This document shows positions 52,125-60,926 of a DNA stretch of 64,000 nt, piece by piece. The stretch is from PZPK01 sp965230795. GTDB lineage: Bacteria > Pseudomonadota > Gammaproteobacteria > Pseudomonadales > Oleiphilaceae. Position numbers and translations under genes: made by a program. How positions within the stretch are numbered: the first letter of the stretch is position 1; each line of letters starts with the position of its first letter. The notes below the pieces were generated by a model. The model made no database searches and was not told the origin of the DNA. It saw nothing but the letters and a program-made list of their open reading frames with translations. The stretch covers positions 744,001 to 808,000 of the forward strand of contig OZ246020.1 of assembly GCA_965230795.1 (NCBI GenBank), read 5' to 3'.

Positions 52125-53306
52125 CTATTTGAAAGACAGTTGATGCATCCCTTTGCTGCAGGTTCTTGCGAAATTCACTTTGCCCGATTTTTTGGTGATG
52201 TTCTTGCCATTGCTTCCTTTGTACTGAACAACCAGACGGGCCCAGCCATGTTTCTTGTTGTAACCTTTAGCTTGCCAGGATCGATTAAGCGTTGAGCTTG
52301 CAGAACCCTTAGCATTCATATTCCAGTTCAGTTTTTTGGTTTTACTACCATTTTCAAGCTCCATCCAGGTTTTGCCTGATACTTTTGTTTTCGTATTGAT
52401 CGTGGCGCTAAAAGGAACTTTCCCAGGGCAAGACATGGTTGCATTGGCTTGTTTCACCTTGAAGGCACTAATCGAAACCGTGGCATGATTGATGGTATCC
52501 GGGCGCTCAACCTTGATTAAAAACTTGCTGCCGCTAGCGCTCACGTTCTTAATTTTCCAGTCTGATTTGATGAAAGGACTCAGTGCTGAGCGCACTTTGT
52601 TGGCGATCATGTTTTTGAGCTTCTGTTTGCCCAGTTGTTGTTCGATATTGCTTTCCAGCTTGCTCTTCAGTTCGCCATAGATTTTGTTCTCGATTTTGCC
52701 GCAGATCCCTTTAGCGAGCTTGCATAGCTTGTTGGGGATCGAGACGTTTGCGGTAAATTTGGCATCAGGACTGGCAAATGACAGGCTGTCTTTGTAGACC
52801 ACCGGTTTGACACTGATTTCAACTTTGGACTTGTTGACGTGAATATCGCGCTCCATTTTCAGGCTACATTCCTTGTAGCCACCAGTCAGTTTTTTTCGTA
52901 CGCACTTGCCTTTTACTTCTTCGCCTTCACTTTCAAAATTCAGTGTGAGTGTTAGCTTGTCCCCCGGCGCAGAGACTTTGATCGCGCTGCTATTTAATTC
53001 ATTAACGTAGTGCTTCAGGTGGCGCTTGCCCACTATATTGAATTTGCTCTCAGGGATATCAAAACTTTGTTTTTGGCCGGTGGGGAACTGCACATAGCTT
53101 TGCTGGCTTAGCCAGGACGTCCCTTTCTTGGAACCATAATTATCGACTTTAATTTTCACCCCGCTGAGAGCCACGTTCACGGTATCGGTGATCAAGGATT
53201 TGGGAACCGGAATTGTTACAGTTTCTGCAGCGGCCATACCGCTGACGGCCATGCCAAATGAAGAAACGAGGACAAGGTGTTTGATGCTTTGCTTAATTGA
53301 TTTCAT
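52125..53306 (-). CDS. lysine-rich exported protein of unknown function
   Basis: A 393-residue protein with a signal peptide (HLVLVSSFGMAVSGMAAA) and a mature part very rich in Lys, Ser and Val with alternating strands. There are several Cys, including KGKCVRKKLTGGYKECSLK and LCKLAKGICGK. An amphipathic central helix (KLESNIEQQLGKQKLKNMIA) separates two beta-rich halves. No family is recognised; the two-lobed, strand-rich pattern could suit a lipid-binding protein. One of the four ECF-type promoters lies 43 bp before it, so it is probably part of the sigma regulon. Confidence 0.8.
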   Translation of the reverse strand: MKSIKQSIKHLVLVSSFGMAVSGMAAAETVTIPVPKSLITDTVNVALSGVKIKVDNYGSKKGTSWLSQQSYVQFPTGQKQSFDIPESKFNIVGKRHLKHYVNELNSSAIKVSAPGDKLTLTLNFESEGEEVKGKCVRKKLTGGYKECSLKMERDIHVNKSKVEISVKPVVYKDSLSFASPDAKFTANVSIPNKLCKLAKGICGKIENKIYGELKSKLESNIEQQLGKQKLKNMIANKVRSALSPFIKSDWKIKNVSASGSKFLIKVERPDTINHATVSISAFKVKQANATMSCPGKVPFSATINTKTKVSGKTWMELENGSKTKKLNWNMNAKGSASSTLNRSWQAKGYNKKHGWARLVVQYKGSNGKNITKKSGKVNFARTCSKGMHQLSFK

Positions 53307-53348
53307 GTTAGGTGCTCCGACAGGTTGTTTGTAAATACCTGTCTATCT

Positions 53349-53373
53349 GTCGAAGCGTGCTTAAAAGCGGTTC
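53349..53373 (-). promoter_or_regulatory. ECF-type promoter A
   Basis: On the minus strand GAACCGC (53373-53367) is followed after 14 bp by CGAC (53352-53349), and a T-run precedes the -35 box. It is 43 bp before the lysine-rich exported-protein gene. Spacing and boxes equal promoters at 59730, 59779 and 60201. Confidence 0.78.
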
Positions 53374-53444
53374 AAAAAAATTGGGACTCTTGTGTTTTGG
53401 TATTAACTGAAGTCTTTGGGAAGGAAAATTGGAGATCTGCTCTA

Positions 53445-55040
53445 CTAGTGTCCACCGCACAGCGACTTGAAGCTAAGGTGCTTGTTGGCCCCCAGGCCTG
53501 CGAGATACTCACTTCGATTCATCTTTTTCTCAATCAGCATGAGCATGGCTGCGCTAACAAAGGGGGCCGCGAAAGAGGTGCCGTAGGCATAGTAGCCTTT
53601 CCCCTTTTCGTTACGCGTCCAGATATCTTCGCCCGGTCCCAGTATCTGAATATGCTTTCCGGTATTGGATAACGAATAAGCATCGCCCTTGCCATTGAAG
53701 GCGCCAACCGCAATCACCGAGTCGTACCCGGCTGGATAGAGAATCTCGTTGGTGCCTGAGTTGCCAGCGGCCGCGACGAATACATAGGTTGTAGACAGCC
53801 GCCGGTAGATCGACTCCAACAGCTCACTATAGGGCCCGCCGAAACTCAGATTCACCACACGGGGGGCAGGTTGTATGCCGGCCAGAATATCCAGACCTGA
53901 CACAATCCAGTCAGTGCGTGTTTCAGGCTGTCCTTCGGCGTCGCGATCAAAGACCCCAATCGCATGCAAGGTTGTGTTTTTTAATAAACCGGGGAATTGG
54001 TGTGAGTCTGAGATCAGAAGATTGGCAACAGCCGTGCCATGTCTCGCGGGTGGTTTGTTTGTTTCCAGTGGTGAATAGGTCAGGATTGGGTTACCTAGCG
54101 GAGACAGGGCGTCCGGAATCACGGCACTATCGAGCATGGCAATATGCAGTTCGCTGTTACAGCTCGTTGGAGCAGGGAGATTGGTCAGCACATGACCGAT
54201 CGATTTTTTTTGGGGAATGGGGTGTTCGTTTCCCTGTAAGCGATAGCGTTGGTTCTGTTCGGCAATGACCTCGGGATCCAGTTCATGCAATAGTGCCAAC
54301 ACTGTATCTGCGGTATGAGGACTGCGGTACTGAAAGGTTGACTGCACGAAACCCAGATTCTGCAGGCTCTTTCGGGAAACGATGCCCACGCCCGCAGCAG
54401 ACAGTAACCTTCTTTGTGCTTCTGCCTGTTGTATATCTTTTGCAATCACAACCAGCTGTAAAAGAGGGGGGAGTGGATTTTTAGCTGCCATGACGGGTTG
54501 CACAGGCGAGCCGGACAACAAAGAACCACTCGACTGAGGAAGTTGATTTGCTATGTCAGATTGTGGATCGCTTCCGGGATCCCGGCTGGTTGCGGCATCA
54601 GCCCCCCGGGTATCTGTGGCAGACGAGGGGCGCCGCTCCGGCGTTTCTTCGTCTGTTAGCCTAGTTTCGGAAGGCTCAAGTCTGGTTGAAACTGGCGTAG
54701 CGGGGCCTCCGGGAATTCCCGAAACAGACGATTCGGCCCTTGAATAATCAGGCTCGACAATGCGCAAGGCGGCGGTTTCAGGTTCTTCGGACGACGTCGC
54801 TGGCATTGCCGAGCTTCCGTGAAGTGCAGGACCGGGTTCAGGGCGGCGTTGAGCGGGGCGAGTGCTGGTCTCCAGGCGAATACCTTGGGTCTGGGTGCTG
54901 GTCTCGGTGAGTGACGCCGCGCTGGATCGAACCTCTGCAGACTCAGCACGAGGATTGGTCTCGGAAGCGCACATTGCAGGATAAATGACGCCAGACAGGA
55001 CGAGTAGCCCGACGGCAAGTTTACCCGGAAGGCTTCTCAC
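53445..55040 (-). CDS. exported S8 (subtilisin-like) serine protease
   Basis: A 531-residue protein with a signal peptide and a low-complexity Ser/Thr/Pro/Glu-rich region (about 28-185). A ~80-residue I9-like pro-region precedes the S8 catalytic domain. The triad is Asp304 (AMLDSAV), His334 (ARHGTAVANLL) and Ser489 (YGTSFAAPFVSAA), with oxyanion Asn427 (AAAGNSG). It is the last gene of the sigma/anti-sigma operon, five bases after the anti-sigma gene. It could process exported partners or trigger release of the sigma factor; the latter is inference. Confidence 0.93.
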   Translation of the reverse strand: MRSLPGKLAVGLLVLSGVIYPAMCASETNPRAESAEVRSSAASLTETSTQTQGIRLETSTRPAQRRPEPGPALHGSSAMPATSSEEPETAALRIVEPDYSRAESSVSGIPGGPATPVSTRLEPSETRLTDEETPERRPSSATDTRGADAATSRDPGSDPQSDIANQLPQSSGSLLSGSPVQPVMAAKNPLPPLLQLVVIAKDIQQAEAQRRLLSAAGVGIVSRKSLQNLGFVQSTFQYRSPHTADTVLALLHELDPEVIAEQNQRYRLQGNEHPIPQKKSIGHVLTNLPAPTSCNSELHIAMLDSAVIPDALSPLGNPILTYSPLETNKPPARHGTAVANLLISDSHQFPGLLKNTTLHAIGVFDRDAEGQPETRTDWIVSGLDILAGIQPAPRVVNLSFGGPYSELLESIYRRLSTTYVFVAAAGNSGTNEILYPAGYDSVIAVGAFNGKGDAYSLSNTGKHIQILGPGEDIWTRNEKGKGYYAYGTSFAAPFVSAAMLMLIEKKMNRSEYLAGLGANKHLSFKSLCGGH

Positions 55041-55045
55041 GATGT

Positions 55046-55684
55046 CTATTCCTGCTCGTCCCGCTCAGACACGTAGCTGATCAGTGCTTGCTGTTCCAAC
55101 CACGCCATGAGTTCTTCAATGTTCTGGTAACGACTGTTTTTATGCGGTACCGCGATACTGATAATCCCAAGTGAAGACGGCCCATCAATGATCGAGGCGT
55201 TGAGCATATTGGTGAGCGCATAGACTTCTTCCCAAGTTGCCTGGTCAGCAATCTCCAACTGCAAGCGCCAATGAGGTTCGGCCAGCACAACGCTCGGGCT
55301 GCTTAATAGTCGGGTACTATCCTCTTTGCCTGGATCCAAACTGAAATTGACTTGCAGTGCTATCACCACAACCGCTGCGGATGCAATAAATGGTCTGAAC
55401 CAGTTGCTTTTCGCTTTTTGTACTGAGTCCTGATCTGGCTGAACAGACTCTTCCTTCTGAATCTGTTTTTGCAGTCGTCGCCAACCCAATTCAGAGACTT
55501 CAGGCGGCGTTTCTGCTTTCACCGAAGACGACACGTTCTGCAGGAATGCGAGTTCCTCACGCAGGTTTTCCGAGCGTTTTAATGCCTGCTCAACCTGCTC
55601 TTTTTCATCTGCGCTCAAGGTACCATTCACGTACCAGGGCAAAAGCGCTTCGATATCTTCGTCTCTTACGTTTTCATGCGCCAT
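55046..55684 (-). CDS. membrane anti-sigma factor
   Basis: A 212-residue protein with an N-terminal anti-sigma-like helical segment (IEALLPWYVNGTLSADEKEQ), one membrane helix (FIASAAVVVIALQVNFSL, about 105-122) and a C-terminal periplasmic domain. There is no clear zinc-binding HxxxCxxC, so it is a non-ZAS type. It follows the sigma gene by 18 bp and precedes the protease by five. It should hold the sigma factor at the membrane until an envelope signal arrives. Confidence 0.85.
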   Translation of the reverse strand: MAHENVRDEDIEALLPWYVNGTLSADEKEQVEQALKRSENLREELAFLQNVSSSVKAETPPEVSELGWRRLQKQIQKEESVQPDQDSVQKAKSNWFRPFIASAAVVVIALQVNFSLDPGKEDSTRLLSSPSVVLAEPHWRLQLEIADQATWEEVYALTNMLNASIIDGPSSLGIISIAVPHKNSRYQNIEELMAWLEQQALISYVSERDEQE

Positions 55685-55702
55685 GCTTACCTCCTCGCTA
55701 CA

Positions 55703-56281
55703 TCAGGTAGCTGGTGTGCCGCTGTTGATGCCCAAGCCTGACAAGCAATGCATCAGAAGTTTTTTCGCGTGCATCATGCGCGTTTTGACCGTTCCCGCCG
55801 GAATCGACAGCACTGCCGCAATTTCGGGATACGCAAGTTCTTCAAAGAAGGTCAGATAAACAACCTGCCTGTGCCCATCCTTCAAGGTACCCATACAATG
55901 CTCCACCTTTCCCCGGTTCTGTATGTTTGTCTGTGCCCTGGTAAGACTGCACGCTGCGTTTTCATCAGCCTGTTCGACCTGCTGATCAATATCGTCGACC
56001 TTGTCATGCTTCGCTTTTTTCCGAACCAGATCGACCGCCTTGTGATGCGTAATGCTCATCAGCCATGTCCGACATTTTGACTGGCCACTGAAACTGCCTG
56101 CTTTTCGCCATATTTCCAGAAACACTTCATTGCTGACTTCTGCCGCATCCGATGGGTTGTTCACCGTTTTCATCGCAAACTGAAAGACCGCTCCAGAAAA
56201 ATGTCGGTAGAATCGCTCCATGGCAGATTCATCCTTGTTCGCGATGGCCTGCAAACAAGCTAGCGCTTCCTGTTTTTCCAT
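55703..56281 (-). CDS. ECF sigma factor
   Basis: The ~193-residue ECF sigma factor has region 2 (FYRHFSGAVFQFAMKTVNNP, DAAEVSNEVFLEIWRKAG, CRTWLMSITHHKAVDLVRK) and region 4 (YLTFFEELAYPEIAAVLSIP, GTVKTRMMHAKKLLMH). The ATG at 56281 lies six bases after GGGAG; the ATG two codons earlier touches it. It sits in the middle of an operon whose promoter (59730-59754) has the same sequence as three other promoters nearby, so autoregulation and a local regulon are predicted. Confidence 0.92.
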   Translation of the reverse strand: MEKQEALACLQAIANKDESAMERFYRHFSGAVFQFAMKTVNNPSDAAEVSNEVFLEIWRKAGSFSGQSKCRTWLMSITHHKAVDLVRKKAKHDKVDDIDQQVEQADENAACSLTRAQTNIQNRGKVEHCMGTLKDGHRQVVYLTFFEELAYPEIAAVLSIPAGTVKTRMMHAKKLLMHCLSGLGINSGTPAT

Positions 56282-56307
56282 TGGCATCTCCCAAATGCGT
56301 ACGTGAT

Positions 56308-57504
56308 TCAGTCCTGATAGGTAAAGCTGGCTTCTTCACTGACGCCGATCAGGCGACCACTGATGTCAATCGCGCTGAGTCGCCAGAGATAGCGCTGGCC
56401 ATCCTTCAGCTTGTCTCGAACCAGGTCAGACAAACGGGTAAGCGTCTGTTCCTTTGGCAACATCATGCCCACCAGGAAACGTGGTTCCAGCAATTTCCCG
56501 TCTTCCTTCGAGCTGGGCAAGGTATCGTCCACAACGCTGAGTGAAAAAATCTGCAATTGATACATGCTCGTGTTCGGAAGAGCTTGCCAAGTGAAGGGCG
56601 TTGACTCGTTCACCTCCTTGTTGGAAGGCGAAATTCCTTGAATCCGTTTGACAGCCAAACGTCGATCGCCCTGTACCTGATAGGCTGAACGCGCACTCAG
56701 GTCTTCCTGGCAAAACGCACTGACGTTGGAAGCACCCGTGTTGGTGACGCAAAACTGCAAAAGAAATCGTCCAGGATTGTCGGTTGGCAGCTCGGGGCTA
56801 TTGAGCTCGAATCGCTGATTCGTATGAATATTCTTACGCACCAGCGCAAGGGTTCTAAAGACAGGTGCTTCGCCATTACTATTTGGTTCGGCAAGTTGCC
56901 ACCGGCCTTCCAGCAGTCCGGTGCCGGTAAAGCCCAGAGTTAGTCGCGCGCGCAGCGCCTCGCCAGTGTCTACCACAATCACATCATTGCCATTGGGGTA
57001 TTCCAGGCGCAGATTGTGAATGCTGAGTTCCCCTGGTGCCGAGTCCCTCAGGCTACTCAGAGAACTGTCGGTCAAACGCAAGGTGACACGCGCACTGACC
57101 GCTCCACCGCCAGCCGGATCCGAAAAATTTCGGCGCAATATCACCGATTTTAAACCGGCATCAAACCAGGCATCGCTCACGCGCGTCGGAATGGTAATAC
57201 TTTCCTTCATCACAAAAGGCGACGCTCCTGACTGGTTCAGCGTAGTACCAAAGCCGGTAAGAACTGCACCGTCTTTCGGATTAATGATCTCGCCTGGGGG
57301 AGACACCACGTCGGCTGTCGATGCATCCGCCGCAATCTGCCAGACAACGTTTAAGCCAGCCTCTTTGTTTTTTAGAATCTGCAGGGTTTGTGGGTTGGCA
57401 CGGGCGCTCGTCAAAGCAGCCAGACTTTGGGTTGCCACCATGCAGAAACCCAGACTTAAGCAAAGGTTTATCGCAAGACGTTTGGAAATGGATAGGCTTA
57501 TCAT
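56308..57504 (-). CDS. exported protein of unknown function
   Basis: The ~398-residue protein has a Sec signal peptide (cleavage after SLAA near residue 30). The mature chain is beta-rich with repeated Fibronectin-like or Ig-like strands (ESTPFTWQALPNTSMYQLQI, YLWRLSAIDISGRLIGVSEE). It resembles no family I can name with confidence. ATG 57504 follows GGAGAAAG. It lies 20 bp after the barrel gene and 26 bp before the sigma gene in the same operon, so it is a probable periplasmic or surface partner of the barrel. Confidence 0.8.
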   Translation of the reverse strand: MISLSISKRLAINLCLSLGFCMVATQSLAALTSARANPQTLQILKNKEAGLNVVWQIAADASTADVVSPPGEIINPKDGAVLTGFGTTLNQSGASPFVMKESITIPTRVSDAWFDAGLKSVILRRNFSDPAGGGAVSARVTLRLTDSSLSSLRDSAPGELSIHNLRLEYPNGNDVIVVDTGEALRARLTLGFTGTGLLEGRWQLAEPNSNGEAPVFRTLALVRKNIHTNQRFELNSPELPTDNPGRFLLQFCVTNTGASNVSAFCQEDLSARSAYQVQGDRRLAVKRIQGISPSNKEVNESTPFTWQALPNTSMYQLQIFSLSVVDDTLPSSKEDGKLLEPRFLVGMMLPKEQTLTRLSDLVRDKLKDGQRYLWRLSAIDISGRLIGVSEEASFTYQD

Positions 57505-57524
57505 GTTCTTTCTCCAGAATTGTT

Positions 57525-59681
57525 TCAAATAGAACCGGAGGCGGCCCATAGTAAGTCCAGGCCAATGTAGATCGCCCAGTCCTCATCACTCGAATCAAGG
57601 GTTTTATCTTGCTGGCGATTCCAAACGCCATTGAGATAAGAAACCAATCCGGGGCGTCTATCGCGCGCCTGCAGACAATGCCAACTCAGTTTCGCACTGC
57701 CATAGCTGTTCTGAAACTCACCATCGAGGTAACCGGGGTCACCAAAGTCACTGCTCTCAATTCCATGGTTATAACTCATTACGAGGTCCAGCGTTTCGGG
57801 AATAATTAGATACTGACCGTCAATGCCAAAGTTGCTGCTGTCGTACGTGTTGTTGAAGTCTTTTTCCTTTAGTCGGCTCCACTGGGCAAAGAGGTTCAAT
57901 ACGAGTCGATTATTTGGTTGCCATCCTCCATTCATTCCGAAGCTTTCCTGAAGCTGATCTGAACCGGGCTCATAGATAGTCTCGGTTCCCTGAATGATCC
58001 TTGTTGATTTATCCTCCAGATCGACTCGATGGGCGGACACCCCCCAGTTGTAACGTTCGGCGTTGAATGTCAGCTCGATACGAGATTCAAGGGAACGCTG
58101 ATCAAGGTCAAAACCCTGAGCGATGGAATCTGATCGTGGCTGGCTGTGATCTGCCTGAGTTAATCCCGCGCTAAGAGAAGGCGCGCCGAGAATTCGCCAC
58201 GTGCGCGACTCCTGTTCGATATAGGGCGAATAGGCGACTGAAATATCTGTGATATCCAGTGTTTGGGTTGCTTTGTCTGCCTGGTCATCAACATTGGTTT
58301 GCTCTCGCGATATATCCAGTGATACAGAGAGAGTATCCGTGCCGCCCTCAAGTCTTCCCTGATGCAAACTGATGTCACCGGGTAAAGATAGATTCCCGAT
58401 TGAATAAAATTCTGGTCCAACTTCCTGATAACGTAACTGTGCTCGCCAATAATCAAACAAGCTCAAGCCTGACTCATCTGAAGACCACTGAAGGACAGCC
58501 TGAGTTGCACTGTCAGATTTTGACGCCTCGCCTTCCTGCAAGCCATCGCTATCAAAATCAGACTCTGCATATTCCGCATGAAACCAGAGTTTTTGCGAGA
58601 AAGCATAGGCATCAATCGCTGCATTCCAGGCATCGCCACCAAAGACCCGTCTAAGATCCGGGTCAGTCACTCCTTGATCTGTATTGCCATCGACATACGC
58701 AACGCTCAACAATAATTGTTCATCAATCAGCGTTACGCTCGACTCGCCCCCAACACTGCGAATGTCCGAGTTGCCAGGAACGCTCAGGCTACCATCGTAG
58801 CGACTCGTTGCGTCAGAACGCATGGCAAAGATATCAAAAGAATGAGCCTCGTCGGCTGATCGGAAATGCGCCGCTAATCCTCTTCTTTCGAACGACGAAA
58901 ATAGGAGGCTTTCCCTGTTAGCTTGTACATGCCCCAAGGTGAGCCCACTGTTGATGTGTTCGCCCTGGGCCTCCGCAGCGAGACGATACTGGGCGATCGC
59001 CCATTCATTCAGGTCACTGTCGTTATCACTGTTGGAATCGTACAGCGCTGATACGCTGCCCTGCCAATTCCAGCTATCGCGGGATTGCACTAGCTGCGCT
59101 TCCATACCGCCATTACTGTGGTGCTTGTCAGCATCTTCAGGAAAGTTTTTGTCGTCTGCTAGATACGTATGTGAGAACGTGGCATTGGCTTCCCAATCAA
59201 CAGGGTGATTGTTATCGGTTTCAAAAGTGGCACTCGTATCCAGTAGTGTTGAAATACTGCCATCGTTGCCGATCAACAGGATCTGCAGACTATGAGGTCC
59301 CGGCTCTACCGGTGCATCCATTGAAACATCGATAGTGGACTCCGACACCCTCACAAAGTGACTGACATCATATCCATCTATTTGCACGGCAATCTCACCC
59401 AGGCTACTTGCATAACCGGAGGGCAGGGGAAGACTGAGCCCCTGGCCATTGTCCGCAAACGTCAGCTCTGCGTAAGTGGCAGCAGACCACAACAAATTAA
59501 CAGCGGCGAGAAGAGTTACCATCGCAAGCGCCCTTCGCGACCTGTATGACGGAGTTTTTACTGACGACATGGTTAGTTCCCCTTTTTTCCCTGTCGTGGG
59601 ACGTATCTGTTCTGTTTTTGTCTTTAGAGATAGCGGTATCGGAGGGACTGCAGCTTTTTTCTTCGTTTTTATAAGGCCCAT
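57525..59681 (-). CDS. large putative outer-membrane beta-barrel protein
   Basis: The protein has up to 718 residues. It has a hydrophobic signal segment (ALAMVTLLAAVNLLWSAATYA) and an N-terminal beta domain of ~120 residues (IAVQIDGYDVSHFVRVSEST), then ~550 residues of alternating strands with short turns and aromatic girdles ending in an aromatic-hydrophobic C-terminal strand (WAIYIGLDLLWAASGSI). This suits an outer-membrane barrel. The start is ambiguous: ATG 59681 has GAGGA upstream, and ATG 59570 has GGGGA and gives a conventional signal peptide. It is the first gene of the sigma operon. Confidence 0.82.
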   Translation of the reverse strand: MGLIKTKKKAAVPPIPLSLKTKTEQIRPTTGKKGELTMSSVKTPSYRSRRALAMVTLLAAVNLLWSAATYAELTFADNGQGLSLPLPSGYASSLGEIAVQIDGYDVSHFVRVSESTIDVSMDAPVEPGPHSLQILLIGNDGSISTLLDTSATFETDNNHPVDWEANATFSHTYLADDKNFPEDADKHHSNGGMEAQLVQSRDSWNWQGSVSALYDSNSDNDSDLNEWAIAQYRLAAEAQGEHINSGLTLGHVQANRESLLFSSFERRGLAAHFRSADEAHSFDIFAMRSDATSRYDGSLSVPGNSDIRSVGGESSVTLIDEQLLLSVAYVDGNTDQGVTDPDLRRVFGGDAWNAAIDAYAFSQKLWFHAEYAESDFDSDGLQEGEASKSDSATQAVLQWSSDESGLSLFDYWRAQLRYQEVGPEFYSIGNLSLPGDISLHQGRLEGGTDTLSVSLDISREQTNVDDQADKATQTLDITDISVAYSPYIEQESRTWRILGAPSLSAGLTQADHSQPRSDSIAQGFDLDQRSLESRIELTFNAERYNWGVSAHRVDLEDKSTRIIQGTETIYEPGSDQLQESFGMNGGWQPNNRLVLNLFAQWSRLKEKDFNNTYDSSNFGIDGQYLIIPETLDLVMSYNHGIESSDFGDPGYLDGEFQNSYGSAKLSWHCLQARDRRPGLVSYLNGVWNRQQDKTLDSSDEDWAIYIGLDLLWAASGSI

Positions 59682-59729
59682 ACTTTAGATTCCTCGATCC
59701 ACTAGCACAACACTTGACTGAATCGCTTG

Positions 59730-59754
59730 GTCGAGAAAAAAGATAACGCGGTTC
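59730..59754 (-). promoter_or_regulatory. ECF-type promoter B (operon promoter)
   Basis: On the minus strand GAACCGC (59754-59748), a 14-bp spacer and CGAC (59733-59730), with a T-run just upstream. It lies 49 bp before the barrel gene and thus drives the operon containing the sigma factor itself. Confidence 0.8.
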
Positions 59755-59778
59755 AAAAAAAATAACCGCAAATAAAAT

Positions 59779-59803
59779 GAACCGATTGAAATCAGCTAAC
59801 GAC
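59779..59803 (+). promoter_or_regulatory. ECF-type promoter D
   Basis: GAACCGA (59779-59785), a 14-bp spacer and CGAC (59800-59803). It is back to back with promoter B, 24 bp between -35 boxes, and directs the small exported-protein gene at 59848 with a leader of about 40 bp. Confidence 0.75.
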
Positions 59804-59847
59804 CTAGTGATGGATTTAACCCAACAACAATCAAAGAAGGTGTCACC

Positions 59848-60117
59848 ATGAATATCAAACTTATCGTGAATTCTGCAGCAGCGTTATCCATTTTGCTGGC
59901 CTCTGTTTGTCAGGCCGATCCCGCTTCTGGCATGGCTACAGGTAAGCGACAGCACAAACCCATTACTGTCATAAAGTCTATTGATAAAGCAACACCCGTT
60001 CTAGCAGGAGCTGCGCATTCAAACGGGCGCGAGATTAAGGCCGGGCATCGTCTTTGTCCTGATGGATCGATGATTAATCCCGGTGAAAAGTGCCCTGAGA
60101 AAAAGGGGGAGAAGTAA
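59848..60117 (+). CDS. small exported protein
   Basis: An 89-residue protein with a signal peptide (IVNSAAALSILLASVCQA) and a short, basic mature part with two Cys in KAGHRLCPDGSMINPGEKCPEK-like spacing (CPDGS and KCPEK). It is perhaps a small disulfide or metal-binding protein; I do not recognise the family. AAGAAGG precedes the ATG. It is divergent from the barrel operon and has its own copy of the regulon promoter. Confidence 0.75.
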   Translation: MNIKLIVNSAAALSILLASVCQADPASGMATGKRQHKPITVIKSIDKATPVLAGAAHSNGREIKAGHRLCPDGSMINPGEKCPEKKGEK

Positions 60118-60200
60118 GTAGATACCAATGCAAACTTAGTGGTTGCAATGGCATTGTTAGAAATGGACATTGTAAATCGCTGAAGAATGCATGGAAATTT

Positions 60201-60225
60201 GAACCGCTTTGCTTAAGCTTACGAC
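60201..60225 (+). promoter_or_regulatory. ECF-type promoter C
   Basis: GAACCGC (60201-60207), a 14-bp spacer and CGAC (60222-60225), preceded by AAATTT. It lies 66 bp before the exported-protein gene at 60292. Confidence 0.78.
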
Positions 60226-60291
60226 AGAGTAGTCAAACACAAGCGTGTTCATATAAAAAAATGAACATTTACGAAAAAGGAAATACTCGTC

Positions 60292-60645
60292 ATGAAAATT
60301 CAATCCATTGTTTTAGCCACTGTATTTTTAATCTCGTCTGCTGGAGCCTTCGCTGAAGGTTCGGGTTTAAATTCGGAAGACCTTAAGCGTAAACCGGCCA
60401 AAAATATCATGGCAAAAGAACCTGCTCGTCCAACTTTAAAAAGCACCAGCCAAAGGAACAAGCTTGGAGTCTCCAACAAGCCTCAAGCTGCCGCATCGCA
60501 AAGCAGTAGTCAGAAAGAAAACCTGAACAAAGCGGCCTATCTCAAGAAACTTGCGAAGCCAGGCAAACCCACACTTGGCGGCGAAAGCGGTTCGCAGTCG
60601 GGTGGTAGCTCAGGTAATCCAGGCTGCCTCAACTGCAATCCCTGA
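60292..60645 (+). CDS. small exported protein with C-terminal CxxC
   Basis: A 117-residue protein with a signal peptide (MKIQSIVLATVFLISSAGAF then AEG). The mature chain is basic and low complexity (Lys/Pro/Ser/Gly-rich) and ends GNPGCLNCNP with a CxxC pair, possibly for metal or heme-like ligand binding or disulfide linkage. AAAGGAA precedes the ATG. It has its own regulon promoter and ends at a terminator. Confidence 0.75.
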   Translation: MKIQSIVLATVFLISSAGAFAEGSGLNSEDLKRKPAKNIMAKEPARPTLKSTSQRNKLGVSNKPQAAASQSSSQKENLNKAAYLKKLAKPGKPTLGGESGSQSGGSSGNPGCLNCNP

Positions 60646-60717
60646 TCTGTGCAGCTTGGTAAAACCGGGAAAGGTTGAGATAAGAAATAACATCTTGACC
60701 AGCGTTCTATAGACATT

Positions 60718-60743
60718 AGGCCGATATAAATTCGGCCTTTTTT
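60718..60743 (+). terminator. rho-independent terminator
   Basis: AGGCCGA pairs with TCGGCCT around a seven-base loop and is followed by six T residues. It ends the small exported-protein transcript 73 bp after its stop. Confidence 0.9.
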
Positions 60744-60926
60744 GTTTGGCAGCGGGTGCGAGTTGTTTTCAAACGATGAATAACCCTCAAGACGTGATGT
60801 ATCATTTTTGTTGTCCATGCCTCTACGGCATTTATTGAAAACTAACGAAAGCCCTCTTTTACAGATCTTCTGTTGTGCACCTGACCTCCACCCCTGTTTA
60901 GAACCACGCTTTGGATGAAATTTCCA

